A DNA stretch of 64,000 bases from assembly GCA_001898185.1 (NCBI GenBank), contig MKTI01000009.1, positions 310,001-374,000 of the forward strand. Direction: 5' to 3'. The notes under the pieces were generated by a model. That model ran no database searches and was not told the DNA's origin. It saw nothing but the letters and a program-made list of their open reading frames with translations. Shown here in pieces: positions 16,200 to 25,968 of this stretch (the first letter of the stretch is position 1; each line of letters begins with the position of its first letter). Both the position numbers and the translations under genes were made by a program. The stretch comes from Cellulomonas sp. 73-145. GTDB lineage: Bacteria; Actinomycetota; Actinomycetes; Actinomycetales; Cellulomonadaceae.

Positions 16200-17122
16200 G
16201 CCGCATCGCCGAGGCGCTGTTCTGGATCGGCCGCTACGTCGAGCGTGCCGACGACACCGCCCGCCTGCTCGACGTGCACGTGCAGCTGCTCGCGGAGGAC
16301 CCGTGGGCCGAGGAGGACCTGGCGTGCCGGTCGCTGCTCTCGGTGATGGACCGGCCGGTGCCGGCGCCCGACGTCGAGGTCGGCCGGGAGCAGGTGCTGG
16401 CCGTGCTGGCCTACGAGCGGTGGTCCGCCTCGTCCGTCACGGGCGCGGTCCTCGCGGCCCGGGAGAACGCACGGCGTGTGCGGGAGATCATCTCCACCGA
16501 GCTGTGGGAGTGCCTGAACGCGACGTGGAGCCTCCTGCCCGCGATGACGACGAGCACCGGTCCCCACGAGTTCTTCACCTGGGTGCGGGAGCGGTCCGCG
16601 ATGGTGGCGGGCATCGTCGACTCGGCCGTGTCCCGCGACGAGACGTGGCAGTTCCTGGTGCTGGGGCGGTCGATCGAACGGGCGGACATGACGGCGCGGC
16701 TGCTGACGACCCGGGCGCTCGCCGGCTCGACGGGGCCGAGCTGGACCGCTCTGCTCCGGTCCTGCGGGGCGTACGAGGCGTTCCTCCGTACCTATCGCGG
16801 AGCGGCGTCCGACGAGCGGATGGCCGGGTTCCTGCTGCGGGACCGGCTGTTCCCGCGCTCCGTGGTGCATGCGCTCGAGCAGGCGGACGTCTGTCTCTCG
16901 GGCCTCGAGCCCGTCGTGGACCGCTCGACGGTCGAGGACGCCCGACGGCACGTGGGCCAGGTGCGCGCAGCGCTGGAGTTCAGCCGGCTCGGCGACCTGG
17001 TGGACGACCTGCCCGGCCAGATGGCCCTCGTACAACGTGGCTGCTCGGCCGCGTCCGACGCCGTGCGGGCGCGCTACTTCCCGACGCCGCTGGTCACCAC
17101 GTGGGTGGGGGAGGCGCTGTGA
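16193..17122 (+). CDS. Alpha-E domain protein (DUF403)
   Basis: A 309-residue helical protein from the GTG at 16193, inside the end of the preceding gene. The family signature [29 protein letters not shown] is at the N-terminus, and [17 protein letters not shown] is an internal repeat of the same motif. Alpha-E proteins always travel with the circularly permuted ATP-grasp protein and a transglutaminase, and are thought to act with them. Their biochemical role is unknown. It is coupled at both ends (seven-base overlap upstream, four-base downstream), so the three proteins are probably made in equal amounts. Confidence 0.94.
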   Translation: [309 protein letters not shown]

Positions 17123-17955
17123 GCCGCCTGCGCATCGTGCACACGACGACGTTCCGCTACCCCCAACCGGTGGCCGTCTCGCACAACGAGGCCCGGATGA
17201 CACCTGTGGACGAGCCGGGTCAGCGGGTGCTCTCGACACGTCTGGACGTGCAGCCGAGCACCTGGTCGACGACCTTCCGGGACTACTGGGGGACGGCCGT
17301 GACCGCCTTCGAGGTGGTGACGCCGCACACCACCCTGAGCATCACCGCCGAGCACGTCGTCGAGGTGGGTGGGCGACCGGACGTCGTCGCGGTCGACTGG
17401 GACGTCGTCCGCTCCGGGCAGGTGCGCGACCGGTACGCCGAGCACCTCGCCGACCCGCCGAGCACGCAGGTCCCCGACGAGGTCGTCGCCCTCGCCGTGT
17501 CCGCGGCCGCCGGTCTCGCGCCCGAAGCCGCGGCCCGGGCCGTCTGCGCGGCCGTGCACGATGCGATGGAGTACGTCCCGGGTGTCACCACGGTGCACAC
17601 ACCCGCGGCCGAGGCATGGGCCGCACGCACGGGCGTCTGCCAGGACCTGACCCACCTGGCGCTGGGCGCGCTGCACGCGATCGGGCTGCCGGCGCGGTAC
17701 GTGTCCGGATACCTGCACCCCAAGGCCGACGGCCCGACGGGACAGCCGGTGACCGGGGAGTCGCACGCGTGGCTCGAGTGCTGGGTGGGGGACTGGCTCG
17801 CCCTGGACCCCACGAACCTGGGCGTCGTGGCGGACCAGCACGTGGTCCTGGCACGTGGTCGCTCGTACGAGGACGTGCCGCCCCTGCGCGGCATCTACGC
17901 CGGGCCGGCGGCGCAGGAGCTGAGCGTGCAGGTGCAGGTGACCCGCCAGGCCTGA
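17119..17955 (+). CDS. Transglutaminase-like cysteine protease
   Basis: A 278-residue protein with the N-terminal beta domain of bacterial transglutaminase-like enzymes (RIVHTTTFRYPQPVAVSHNEARM) and the papain-like core. The catalytic triad can be placed at C174 (TGVCQDLTHL), H216 (ESHAWLECW) and D230 (ALDPTN). Enzymes of this group probably act as peptidases or amidases rather than cross-linking enzymes. The GTG start overlaps the alpha-E stop by four bases. No signal peptide is seen, so it is cytoplasmic. Confidence 0.94.
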   Translation: MSRLRIVHTTTFRYPQPVAVSHNEARMTPVDEPGQRVLSTRLDVQPSTWSTTFRDYWGTAVTAFEVVTPHTTLSITAEHVVEVGGRPDVVAVDWDVVRSGQVRDRYAEHLADPPSTQVPDEVVALAVSAAAGLAPEAAARAVCAAVHDAMEYVPGVTTVHTPAAEAWAARTGVCQDLTHLALGALHAIGLPARYVSGYLHPKADGPTGQPVTGESHAWLECWVGDWLALDPTNLGVVADQHVVLARGRSYEDVPPLRGIYAGPAAQELSVQVQVTRQA

Positions 17956-18033
17956 GGTCGTCGTGTGAGGGCCTCGTGCGGCATGGGACGATGAGGGGCC
18001 CCCGCCCTCCCGTCGTCCGGAGCCCGACCGCCC

Positions 18034-19917
18034 GTGTCACCGATCCCGAGCACCGCCGCCGCGGCCCGCATCCGCCCCGCGGCGACCCCGCCGGAGCTGC
18101 TGCGCAACTTCTGCATCATCGCGCACATCGACCACGGCAAGTCCACGCTGGCCGACCGGATGCTGCAGCTGACGGGCGTGGTGGACGCGCGAGCGATGCG
18201 CGCGCAGTACCTCGACCGGATGGACATCGAGCGCGAGCGCGGCATCACCATCAAGTCGCAGGCCGTCCGGATGCCGTGGGAGAAGGACGGCACCCCGTAC
18301 GCCCTGAACATGATCGACACGCCGGGGCACGTGGACTTCACGTACGAGGTGTCGCGGTCGCTGGCCGCCTGCGAGGGAGCGGTGCTGCTGGTCGACGCCG
18401 CCCAGGGCATCGAGGCGCAGACGCTCGCGAACCTGTACCTGGCGCTCGAGAACGACCTGGCGATCATCCCGGTGCTCAACAAGATCGACCTGCCGGCGGC
18501 ACAGCCGGAGAAGTACGCCGAGGAGCTCGCCCGTCTGATCGGTGGCCAGCCCGAGGACTGCCTGCGGGTCTCCGGAAAGACCGGTGAGGGCGTGCGCGAG
18601 CTGCTCGACCGGATCGTCGAGCAGGTGCCGCACCCCGAGGGTGACGCCGCCGCTCCCGCGCGGGCGATGATCTTCGACTCGGTGTACGACACCTACCGCG
18701 GGGTCGTGACGTACGTCCGCGTCGTCGACGGGCACCTGGACCCGCGCGAGCGCATCGCGATGATGTCCACCCGGGCGACGCACGAGCTGCTGGAGATCGG
18801 CGTGATCTCCCCGGAGCCCGTTCCCACCAAGGGCCTCGGCGTCGGCGAGGTCGGCTACCTGATCACCGGCGTGAAGGACGTCCGCCAGTCGAAGGTGGGC
18901 GACACGGTGACCAACGCCGCTCGCCCCGCGAGCGAGTCGCTCGGCGAGTACCGCGACCCCAAGCCGATGGTCTTCTCGGGGCTGTACCCGCTCGACGGGA
19001 CGGACTACCCGAACCTGCGCGACGCCCTCGACAAGCTGAAGCTGAACGACGCGGCCCTGCACTACGAGCCCGAGACCTCCGTCGCGCTCGGGTTCGGCTT
19101 CCGGGTCGGGTTCCTCGGGCTGCTCCACCTGGAGATCGTCCGGGAGCGGCTGGAGCGGGAGTTCGACCTCGAGCTGATCTCCACGGCACCCAACGTCGAG
19201 TACGACGTGACGATGGAGGACCGGACCGAGATCCGGGTGACCAACCCCAGCGAGTTCCCCGGCGGCAAGATCCGCGAGGTCCGCGAGCCTGTGGTCACGT
19301 CGACCGTGCTGGCCCCCAGCGAGTTCGTCGGCACGATCATGGAGCTGTGCCAGTCGCGGCGTGGCGAGCTGCTCGGCATGGACTACCTCTCCGAGGACCG
19401 GGTCGAGCTGCGGTACCGCCTTCCCCTGGCGGAGATCGTCTTCGACTTCTTCGACGCGCTGAAGTCCCGCACCCGCGGGTACGCGAGCCTGGACTACGAG
19501 CCCGCCGGTGAGCAGGCGGCCGACCTGGTGAAGGTGGACATCCTCCTGCAGGGCGAGCAGGTGGACGCGTTCAGCGCGATCGTGCACAAGGACAAGGCGT
19601 ACGCGTACGGCGTCGCGATGGCGTCCAAGCTGCGGGAGCTGATCCCTCGCCAGCAGTTCGAGGTGCCCATCCAGGCGGCGATCGGCTCCCGGGTGATCGC
19701 CCGCGAGACCATCCGCGCGATGCGCAAGGACGTGCTGGCCAAGTGCTACGGCGGTGACATCACCCGCAAGCGCAAGCTGCTGGAGAAGCAGAAGGAGGGC
19801 AAGAAGCGGATGAAGACGATCGGTCGGGTCGACGTGCCGCAGGAGGCCTTCATCGCGGCGTTGTCCTCCGAGGCGGCGCCGTCGACCGCCAAGGACAAGG
19901 ACGCGAAGCGCAAGTGA
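18034..19917 (+). CDS. lepA: Elongation factor 4 (translational GTPase LepA)
   Basis: LepA binds ribosomes and influences elongation and small-subunit biogenesis. The 627 residues have a GTPase domain with P-loop AHIDHGKST, switch [10 protein letters not shown] and NKIDLP. The LepA-specific C-terminal domain follows ([44 protein letters not shown]). The start is GTG, and the Ala/Pro-rich head is slightly longer than in E. coli (599 residues). Its stop overlaps the GTG of hemW, a pairing kept across many bacteria. Confidence 0.98.
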   Translation: MSPIPSTAAAARIRPAATPPELLRNFCIIAHIDHGKSTLADRMLQLTGVVDARAMRAQYLDRMDIERERGITIKSQAVRMPWEKDGTPYALNMIDTPGHVDFTYEVSRSLAACEGAVLLVDAAQGIEAQTLANLYLALENDLAIIPVLNKIDLPAAQPEKYAEELARLIGGQPEDCLRVSGKTGEGVRELLDRIVEQVPHPEGDAAAPARAMIFDSVYDTYRGVVTYVRVVDGHLDPRERIAMMSTRATHELLEIGVISPEPVPTKGLGVGEVGYLITGVKDVRQSKVGDTVTNAARPASESLGEYRDPKPMVFSGLYPLDGTDYPNLRDALDKLKLNDAALHYEPETSVALGFGFRVGFLGLLHLEIVRERLEREFDLELISTAPNVEYDVTMEDRTEIRVTNPSEFPGGKIREVREPVVTSTVLAPSEFVGTIMELCQSRRGELLGMDYLSEDRVELRYRLPLAEIVFDFFDALKSRTRGYASLDYEPAGEQAADLVKVDILLQGEQVDAFSAIVHKDKAYAYGVAMASKLRELIPRQQFEVPIQAAIGSRVIARETIRAMRKDVLAKCYGGDITRKRKLLEKQKEGKKRMKTIGRVDVPQEAFIAALSSEAAPSTAKDKDAKRK

Positions 19918-21152
19918 GCCCGGCGCTGCCGGACGGCGACCCGGCACCCGAGGACGGCGCGCTCCCGGCATCGGCCGCCGTCGGTGCGGAGGACCGTCGG
20001 TTCGGGGTGTACCTGCACGTGCCGTTCTGCACGGTGCGGTGCGGGTACTGCGACTTCAACACGTACACCTCCGCCGAGCTCGGCGGGGGTGCGAGCCAGG
20101 TGGCGTACGCCCGGACGGCGGTCGACGAGATCCGTCTGGCGGCACAGGTGCTCCACGACGCCGGCCTCCCGTCGCGGACCGTGTCGACCGTCTTCGTGGG
20201 TGGTGGCACGCCGACCGTCCTGCCCGTGGCCGACCTCGGGACGATGCTCGGTGCCGTCCGGGACGGCTGGGGCCTCGCCGAGGGCGCCGAGGTGACCACC
20301 GAGGCGAACCCGGACTCGGTGGACGCCCGGTCGCTCCTGGCGTTGGCGGAGGCGGGGTACACGCGGGTGTCCTTCGGGATGCAGTCCGCGGTGCCGCACG
20401 TGCTGGCCACCCTCGACCGGACGCACGACCCGAAGCGGATCCCGGAGGTGGTGCGCTGGGCGCGCGACGCCGGGCTGCGGGTGTCCCTCGACCTCATCTA
20501 CGGCACGCCCGGGGAGTCGGTCGACGACTGGCGCCGGTCGCTGGACGCAGCCCTCGCCACCGGCGTCGACCACGTGTCGGCGTACGCCCTGGTGGTGGAA
20601 CCCGGCACGCGCATGGGGGCGCAGGTGCGTCGCGGTGAGCTGCCGATGCCCGACGAGGACGACCAGGCGACGAAGTACGAGCTGGCCGACTCCGCCTTCG
20701 AGGCCGCCGGCCTGCACTGGTACGAGGTGAGCAACTGGGCCCGCGGGCCGCAGGACGTCAGTCGGCACAACCTCGCCTACTGGCGCGGCGACGACTGGTG
20801 GGGCGTCGGGCCCGGCGCCCACTCCCACGTGGGCGGGGCCCGGTGGTGGAACGTCAAGCACCCGCGGGCGTACGCGGACCGGCTGGCTGCCGGACGCTCA
20901 CCGGCGGCCGGTCGCGAGGTGCTGGACGAGGACACCCGCACGATGGAGCGGGTCCTGCTGCGCGTGCGGCTCGCCGAGGGTCTGGCCGTGGACGAGCTCT
21001 CGACGACGGCACGCAGGCGCGTCGCCGAGCTGGTGGCCGACGGTCTGGTCGACCCGGTGGCGGCGCTGGGAGGCGCGGGCGCGCGGCGCCTGGTGCTCAC
21101 CCTGCGCGGGCGGCTCCTGGCCGATGCGGTGGTGCGCACGCTCGTCGCCTGA
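19914..21152 (+). CDS. hemW: Radical SAM heme chaperone HemW
   Basis: HemW is an oxygen-independent coproporphyrinogen oxidase homologue that inserts heme into target proteins. The 412-residue product carries the radical SAM cluster motif CxxxCxxC in [17 protein letters not shown] (about residues 42-50), plus GGGTPTVLP and [19 protein letters not shown]. The C-terminal HemN region is also present. The VPF-C-x-x-R-C-x-Y-C form with the downstream phenylalanine is typical of HemW rather than HemN. The GTG start overlaps the lepA stop by four bases. Confidence 0.95.
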   Translation: MSPALPDGDPAPEDGALPASAAVGAEDRRFGVYLHVPFCTVRCGYCDFNTYTSAELGGGASQVAYARTAVDEIRLAAQVLHDAGLPSRTVSTVFVGGGTPTVLPVADLGTMLGAVRDGWGLAEGAEVTTEANPDSVDARSLLALAEAGYTRVSFGMQSAVPHVLATLDRTHDPKRIPEVVRWARDAGLRVSLDLIYGTPGESVDDWRRSLDAALATGVDHVSAYALVVEPGTRMGAQVRRGELPMPDEDDQATKYELADSAFEAAGLHWYEVSNWARGPQDVSRHNLAYWRGDDWWGVGPGAHSHVGGARWWNVKHPRAYADRLAAGRSPAAGREVLDEDTRTMERVLLRVRLAEGLAVDELSTTARRRVAELVADGLVDPVAALGGAGARRLVLTLRGRLLADAVVRTLVA

Positions 21153-21208
21153 CGGCCGGGCACCGCTCGCGGCGGCCCGTCGACCACGTACGAGACGCTC
21201 CGGACGCG

Positions 21209-21242
21209 ACGGAGGCCGGCGCCCGCGGGCACCGGCCTCCGT
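21209..21242. terminator. Bidirectional terminator between hemW and a DUF4870 gene
   Basis: Perfect 11-bp stem, ACGGAGGCCGG (21209-21219) with CCGGCCTCCGT (21232-21242), and a 12-base loop. It lies between two convergent genes and can serve both. Confidence 0.75.
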
Positions 21243-21278
21243 TGGTCCCGGCTGACCGCGACGGTCAGCCTGCACGGC

Positions 21279-21758
21279 TCACTTGATGATGCGCCAGTTG
21301 AACGGGTAGCGGTACAGCTCGCCCTTGTTCGCGGCGACGGCGCCCATGATCCCGAAGATGATGGTCGCCAGCCATGCGAGGGCCAGGAGCAGGCCGCCGA
21401 TGAGGACCACCGTCAGGATGCCACCGACGATGTAGGCGATCAGGATCAGGATCTGGAAGTTGAGGGCCTCCTTCGCCTGGTCGTTCACGAATCCGCTGCG
21501 CTCGCGGAACACCAGCCAGACGACCAGCGGCGCGATGAATCCGAGGACGATGCCGCCGACGTGCGCGAGGGTCGCCCAGAGCCGCTCGTCGCTCGGGCTG
21601 AGCGGCGCCGCGTAGACCGGCTGCCCGTAGACGGGCGGCGTCTGGCCGTAGCCAGGGGGCGGAGCCTGGTAGGCGGGGGGCGTCTGGGGCGGGGTGGGGG
21701 AGTCCGGCGGCGGGTAGGCCCCGGGATCCGGGGTGCCCTCGGGAGGGTTCGTGGTCAT
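21279..21758 (-). CDS. DUF4870-type small membrane protein
   Basis: A 159-residue protein with a Pro/Tyr/Gln-rich cytoplasmic N-terminus (about residues 1-50, repeats of PPxYGQ type). The DUF4870/TIC20-like membrane part has about three hydrophobic segments: ATLAHVGGIVLGFIAPLVVWLVF, ILILIAYIVGGILTVVLIGGLLLALAW and a short third one. FVNDQAKEALNFQI between the helices is the family signature. Function is unknown. The ATG at 21758 is chosen because the longer frame upstream has no start signal and lacks similarity. Confidence 0.85.
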   Translation of the reverse strand: MTTNPPEGTPDPGAYPPPDSPTPPQTPPAYQAPPPGYGQTPPVYGQPVYAAPLSPSDERLWATLAHVGGIVLGFIAPLVVWLVFRERSGFVNDQAKEALNFQILILIAYIVGGILTVVLIGGLLLALAWLATIIFGIMGAVAANKGELYRYPFNWRIIK

Positions 21759-21892
21759 GGTTCCAGCTCTCTCATCGGGGGTCGCCAGCCGCGTCGGGCG
21801 CGGCCTTGCGCCGACAGTAGCGCCGCGCACTGTCGCGGTGGAGGTGCTGGCAGGGCGGTTTTCGACCAGTTCGTCGCCGTTGCGCGAGCCGG

Positions 21893-22750
21893 TCAGGAGG
21901 TGACGAAGTCGATGAGCTCCTCGACGCGTCCCAGCAGGCTCGGCTCCAGGTCCGCGTACGACCGCACCGTCCGGAGGATCCGTTGCCAGGCGCGTGCGAC
22001 GTCGGCCTGGTCGTCGGCCGGCCAGCCGAGCTCGCGCAGGATGCCGAGCTTCCACTCCGTCCCCCGCTCGATCGTCGGCCACCGGTCGAGACCCACGCGT
22101 TCCGGTCGGACCGCCTGCCACACGTCCACATAGGGGTGGCCGAGCACCAGCACGCTCCCGGGTGGACCGCACCGCCTCGCCTCGACGGCGATCCGCTCCT
22201 CTTTCGAACCGGCGACGAGGTGATCGACCAGCACCCCGACCCGACGGTCCGGACCTGGGGCGAAGCTCCGCAGGTGGTCCACCAGGTTGTCGACCCCGTC
22301 GAGCAGCTCGACCACCACGCCCTCGACGCGCAGGTCGTCGCCCCACACCTTCTCGACCAGCTCGGCGTCGTGCCGGCCCTCGACCCAGATCCGGCTGGCG
22401 CGGGCGACACGCGCGGGGGCGCCTGCGACGGCACGCGAGCCGGATGCCGTGCGCGCCGGTGCCGCCGGCGCTCGTCGGCCCACCGGTGCGGTGAGGACCA
22501 CCGGTTCACCGTCGACCCAGAAGCCGGGCCCCAGCCCGAAGGTGCGGGTGCGGCCGCGGCGGTCCTCCAGCACGACGACGTGCTGACCACCCGACTTCTC
22601 CACCCGCACCACCGCGCCGACCCAGCCCGTCTCGACGTCCTCGACCACGAGCCCCGGCTCCGCCGGGCACGGCCGGGCGCGGGGCGCGGCTCGGTGGGGC
22701 ACGGCCTGGGTCCCGGCCAGCACGTCGCGGCCGTAGCGGTCCTCGGTCAC
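21893..22750 (-). CDS. DUF3097 family protein
   Basis: An actinobacteria-specific conserved protein of unknown function. From the GTG at 22750 it has 285 residues: DRYGRDVLAG at the start, a small beta domain (LVVEDVETGWVGAVVRVEKSGGQHVVVLEDRRGRTRTFGLGPGFWVDG), and RIWVEGRHDAELVEKVWGDDLRVEGVVVELLDGVDNL. The last part resembles a TOPRIM-like segment, followed by VLVDHLVAGSKEERIA. The GTG is favoured over a start 13 codons earlier because homologues begin near DRYG and TACAGT lies six bases before it. It is divergent from hrcA. Confidence 0.85.
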   Translation of the reverse strand: MTEDRYGRDVLAGTQAVPHRAAPRARPCPAEPGLVVEDVETGWVGAVVRVEKSGGQHVVVLEDRRGRTRTFGLGPGFWVDGEPVVLTAPVGRRAPAAPARTASGSRAVAGAPARVARASRIWVEGRHDAELVEKVWGDDLRVEGVVVELLDGVDNLVDHLRSFAPGPDRRVGVLVDHLVAGSKEERIAVEARRCGPPGSVLVLGHPYVDVWQAVRPERVGLDRWPTIERGTEWKLGILRELGWPADDQADVARAWQRILRTVRSYADLEPSLLGRVEELIDFVTS

Positions 22751-22756
22751 CCGGGC

Positions 22757-22762
22757 ACTGTA
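22757..22762 (-). promoter_or_regulatory. -10 box of the DUF3097 gene
   Basis: TACAGT on the minus strand, six bases before the GTG at 22750, with no ribosome-binding site between. Confidence 0.45.
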
Positions 22763-22806
22763 GGGGCACGAGGACGGCGCCTCCGTCACCCTCCCGCGAC
22801 CTTGCG

Positions 22807-22838
22807 TAGAATTGGCACTCGACTGCGTGGAGTGCTAT
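22807..22838 (+). promoter_or_regulatory. CIRCE operator and -10 box of hrcA-dnaJ
   Basis: TTGGCACTC (22812-22820), a nine-base spacer and GAGTGCTAT (22830-22838) match the CIRCE inverted repeat that HrcA binds (TTAGCACTC-N9-GAGTGCTAA), with one change per arm. TAGAAT (22807-22812) directly before it is a good -10 box, so bound HrcA would block transcription start. This implies autoregulated, heat-inducible expression. Confidence 0.92.
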
Positions 22839-22874
22839 CCGCAGCGATCCGGCTGTGACGGGCGGGAGGGACGC

Positions 22875-23900
22875 ATGAGCAGCGAAGACCGACGCCTCGA
22901 CGTCCTGCGCGCGATCATCGAGGACTACGTGGCGACCCGTGAGCCGGTCGGTTCGCGGGCCCTGTCCGAGCGGCACCAGCTCGGGGTGTCGCCCGCCACG
23001 ATCCGCAACGACATGGCTGCCCTCGAGGAGGCCGGCCTGATCGTCCAGCCGCACACCTCCGCCGGTCGGGTCCCCACCGACATGGGGTACCGGCAGTTCG
23101 TCGACCGGCTGGCCGAGGTCAAGCCGCTCTCCCTGCCCGAACGGCGGGCGATCAGCGCTCTGCTCGAGCAAGCGGTCGACCTCGACGACGTCATCGACCG
23201 AGCCGTGCGGCTGCTCGCCCAGCTGACCCAGCAGGTCGCGGTGGTGCAGTACCCGTCGCTGCGGCGCTCGTCGCTGCGGCACGTGGAGCTGGTTCCCGTC
23301 GGCGCCCGTCACCTGCTCGTCGTCATCATCACGACCACCGGCCGGGTGGAGCAGCGGACGCTGGAGCTCACGGAGGACCTCGACGAGGCGCTGGTGGCTC
23401 GCCTGCGGGTGCGGCTCAACGTCGCACTGTCCGGGCTGCGGCTCGCCGAGCTCTCCAAGGCGCTGGAGAGCCTCGTCACCGAGCTGAGCCCCGCCGGCGC
23501 AGCACTGGTGCGCGTCGTCGTGGCAGCCGTGTCCGAGACGCTCGCGCAGGAGAGCGAGGAGCGGGTGGTCGTCGCCGGTACCGCCAACCTCGCCAGGACG
23601 GCCGGAGCCGACTTCAGCCGCACCATCGGTCCGGTGCTCGAGGCGCTGGAGGAGCAGGTGGTGCTGCTGCGCCTGCTCGCCGAGATGGCGGAGGACCACA
23701 CGGCCGTCGCCGTCCGGATCGGGCGCGAGACGCAGCACGCAGGCCTCGCCGAGACGAGCTTCGTCACCAGCGGCTACGGCGGAGAGGGGTCCGGCGTGGC
23801 CCGCGTGGGCGCCGTCGGACCCCTCCGCATGGACTACCCGGGCACGATGGCTGCCGTGCGTGCCGTCGCCCGGTACCTCACCAGGATCCTGGCCGGCTGA
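22875..23900 (+). CDS. hrcA: Heat-inducible transcription repressor HrcA
   Basis: HrcA represses chaperone genes through CIRCE and is kept active by GroEL. From the ATG at 22875 (GGGAGGG four bases upstream) it has 341 residues. It has an N-terminal winged helix ([29 protein letters not shown]...[32 protein letters not shown]) and a C-terminal GAF-like domain ending [31 protein letters not shown] box lies 36 bases upstream. It is followed 35 bases later by dnaJ, the usual actinobacterial pair. Confidence 0.97.
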   Translation: MSSEDRRLDVLRAIIEDYVATREPVGSRALSERHQLGVSPATIRNDMAALEEAGLIVQPHTSAGRVPTDMGYRQFVDRLAEVKPLSLPERRAISALLEQAVDLDDVIDRAVRLLAQLTQQVAVVQYPSLRRSSLRHVELVPVGARHLLVVIITTTGRVEQRTLELTEDLDEALVARLRVRLNVALSGLRLAELSKALESLVTELSPAGAALVRVVVAAVSETLAQESEERVVVAGTANLARTAGADFSRTIGPVLEALEEQVVLLRLLAEMAEDHTAVAVRIGRETQHAGLAETSFVTSGYGGEGSGVARVGAVGPLRMDYPGTMAAVRAVARYLTRILAG

Positions 23901-23935
23901 CCGGCCGACCTCGAAGGAAGCGAGCACACCTGCTT

Positions 23936-25060
23936 GTGACGGACTACTACGAGATCCTCGGCGTGCCGCGGGACGCGACCCCCGAGCAGATCAAGAAGGC
24001 CTACCGGCGGCTGGCCCGCGAGCTGCACCCCGACGTCGCGGGCAACGACCCGGCGTCCGAGGAGCGCTTCAAGGACGTCTCGCGCGCCTACGACGTGCTC
24101 GGCAACCCGGACAAGCGCCGCGCGTACGACCTGGGCGGCGACCCGAGCGCTGCGGGTGGCATGGGTGGCGGGTTCGGCTTCCAGGACATCTTCGAGACGT
24201 TCTTCGGCGCGGCGACGGGGGCGACGGCGCAGCGGGGCCCGATCCCGCGCGCACGACGCGGTCAGGACGCGCTGGTCCGGCTGGACATCGACCTCTCGGA
24301 GGCGACCTTCGGGTCGCACCGCGAGGTGCAGGTGGACACCGCGGTGGTCTGCCCCACGTGCCAGGGCAGCTGCTGCCGGCCGGGCACCTCTCCCCGGACG
24401 TGCGAGGTGTGCGGCGGCCGTGGTTCCGTCCAGCGCGTCGCCCGGTCCTTCCTCGGCCAGGTGATGACGACGCAGCCCTGCGCCGCGTGCCAGGGCTTCG
24501 GCACCGTGATCCCCGAGCCGTGCACCGAGTGCGCCGGTGAGGGTCGGGTGCGTTCCCGTCGCACCATCTCCGTGGACGTGCCCGCCGGCGTGGACACCGG
24601 GACGCGGATCAAGCTCACGTCGCAGGGCGAGGTCGGCCCGGCCGGGGGACCCGCCGGCGACCTGTACCTCGAGGTGCGTGAACGCCGGCACGACGTGTTC
24701 GTCCGCCGCGGCGACGACCTCCACGCGACGCTCCCCGTACCGATGACGGCCGCGGCCCTCGGCACGGTGCTGACGCTGGACACCCTCGACGGGCCGCAGG
24801 AGGTCGATCTGCGACCGGGCACCCAGCCCGACCAGGAGGTGGTGCTCAAGGGCCTGGGTGTCGGGCACCTGCACACCGGTGGCCGGGGTGACCTCCACGT
24901 GCACGTGGACGTCCAGGTGCCGGTGGCGCTGGACGACGAGCAGGCGGAGCTGCTGCGACGGCTCGCGGCGCTGCGCGGCGAGGAGCGCCCCGACGCGCGG
25001 CTCGCGACCGCCAGCACGGGGATGTTCGCGCGGCTGCGCGACAAGCTCGCCGGACGATGA
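23936..25060 (+). CDS. dnaJ: Chaperone DnaJ (DnaJ2 type)
   Basis: DnaJ stimulates DnaK ATP hydrolysis and hands over clients. The 374-residue product has a J domain (DYYEILGVPRDAT..., HPD motif at about 33-35). A Gly-rich stretch with GGMGGGFGFQDIFETFFG follows. Four CxxCxGxG-type zinc motifs are present (CPTCQGSC, CEVCGGRG, CAACQGFG, CTECAGEG); the first deviates from the consensus by ending in Cys. Two C-terminal substrate domains come after. The GTG start follows hrcA, and no dnaK is nearby, so this is the second, HrcA-controlled DnaJ common in actinobacteria. Confidence 0.96.
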   Translation: MTDYYEILGVPRDATPEQIKKAYRRLARELHPDVAGNDPASEERFKDVSRAYDVLGNPDKRRAYDLGGDPSAAGGMGGGFGFQDIFETFFGAATGATAQRGPIPRARRGQDALVRLDIDLSEATFGSHREVQVDTAVVCPTCQGSCCRPGTSPRTCEVCGGRGSVQRVARSFLGQVMTTQPCAACQGFGTVIPEPCTECAGEGRVRSRRTISVDVPAGVDTGTRIKLTSQGEVGPAGGPAGDLYLEVRERRHDVFVRRGDDLHATLPVPMTAAALGTVLTLDTLDGPQEVDLRPGTQPDQEVVLKGLGVGHLHTGGRGDLHVHVDVQVPVALDDEQAELLRRLAALRGEERPDARLATASTGMFARLRDKLAGR

Positions 25061-25073
25061 GCCGCGACCGCCG

Positions 25074-25841
25074 ATGAGCGCGCCCGTCTTCCTGACCGAG
25101 CCGGGGGACCTCCGCGGCGTGGTGGCCGGTGGGACGTACCTGCTGGACGGCGCCGAGGGACGGCACGCCGGCGTGGTGCAGCGGCGCGGCCCCGGTGAGC
25201 GGGTCGACGTGGTGGACGGCAGCGGCGTCCGGCTCGTCGGCGTCGTCGACTCGACCGGCCCGGACGGCGTGCGGCTGCGGGTCCTGGCCCGCAACGAGGA
25301 GCCGCCCGCCCGGCCGGCCCTGGTCCTGGCCCAGGCGTTGGCCAAGGGCGACCGGGACGAGCTGGCGATCGAGGCGGCCACCGAGGTCGGGGTCGACGCG
25401 GTGCTGCCGTGGCAGGCGGCGCGGTCGGTCGTGGTCTGGCGTGGGGACCGGGCGGCGAAGAGCCGGGCGCGCTGGCTCGGCACGGTGCGGGCGGCCACGA
25501 AGCAGGCGCGCCGTTCCCGCGTGCCTGCGGTGGAGCTCGCCGTGGACACGGCCGGGCTCGCCCGCCGGGTCGCCGACGTGGTGGCCGCGGGGGGAAGGGC
25601 ACTCGTGCTTCACGAGGAGGCCACCGTGCCGCTGCGGACCGCCGCCCTGCCGGTCGACGGCTCGGACGTCGAGGTCCTGGTGGTCGTCGGCCCCGAGGGC
25701 GGGATCTCCCCGGACGAGCTGGGCCGTCTGGTGGAGGCGGGAGCGGTGCCCGTGCGTCTGGGGCCGTGGGTGCTGCGCACGTCGACGGCGGGCCCCGTGG
25801 CGCTCGCCCTGCTGGCCGAACGCCTGGGGCGCTGGAGCTGA
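25074..25841 (+). CDS. rsmE: 16S rRNA m3U1498 methyltransferase
   Basis: RsmE methylates U1498 of 16S rRNA using SAM. The 255-residue product has an N-terminal PUA-like domain (GTYLLDGAEGRHAGVVQRRGPGERVDVVDGSG) and a SPOUT-fold C-terminal part with the knot motifs VVVGPEGGISPDEL and LGPWVLRTSTAGPVALALL. Most homologues read LGxRILRTETA, so the tryptophan and serine here are mild variants. The ATG at 25074 is 13 bases after dnaJ; the hrcA-dnaJ-rsmE order is common in Gram-positives. Confidence 0.95.
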   Translation: MSAPVFLTEPGDLRGVVAGGTYLLDGAEGRHAGVVQRRGPGERVDVVDGSGVRLVGVVDSTGPDGVRLRVLARNEEPPARPALVLAQALAKGDRDELAIEAATEVGVDAVLPWQAARSVVVWRGDRAAKSRARWLGTVRAATKQARRSRVPAVELAVDTAGLARRVADVVAAGGRALVLHEEATVPLRTAALPVDGSDVEVLVVVGPEGGISPDELGRLVEAGAVPVRLGPWVLRTSTAGPVALALLAERLGRWS

Positions 25842-25922
25842 TCAGCGCTGACGGCGGCGGCTGGAGCGTGGGGCTGCTGCCGCGCCCGTGCGAGTGAGCT
25901 CGTCGTCGGATCCTCCGACGAG

Positions 25923-25965
25923 CCCGCGGGGGGCCGGGCCCAGCCCTGGCCCGACCCCCCGCGGG
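25923..25965. terminator. Long hairpin between rsmE and ppdK
   Basis: An 18-bp GC stem with one mismatched or wobble pair (25923-25940 with 25948-25965) and a seven-base loop, starting four bases after the ppdK stop codon. A second, smaller hairpin (CTCGTCGTCGGA...TCCGACGAG) lies just before it, toward rsmE. The two cover both convergent genes. Confidence 0.8.
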
Positions 25966-25968
25966 GAC

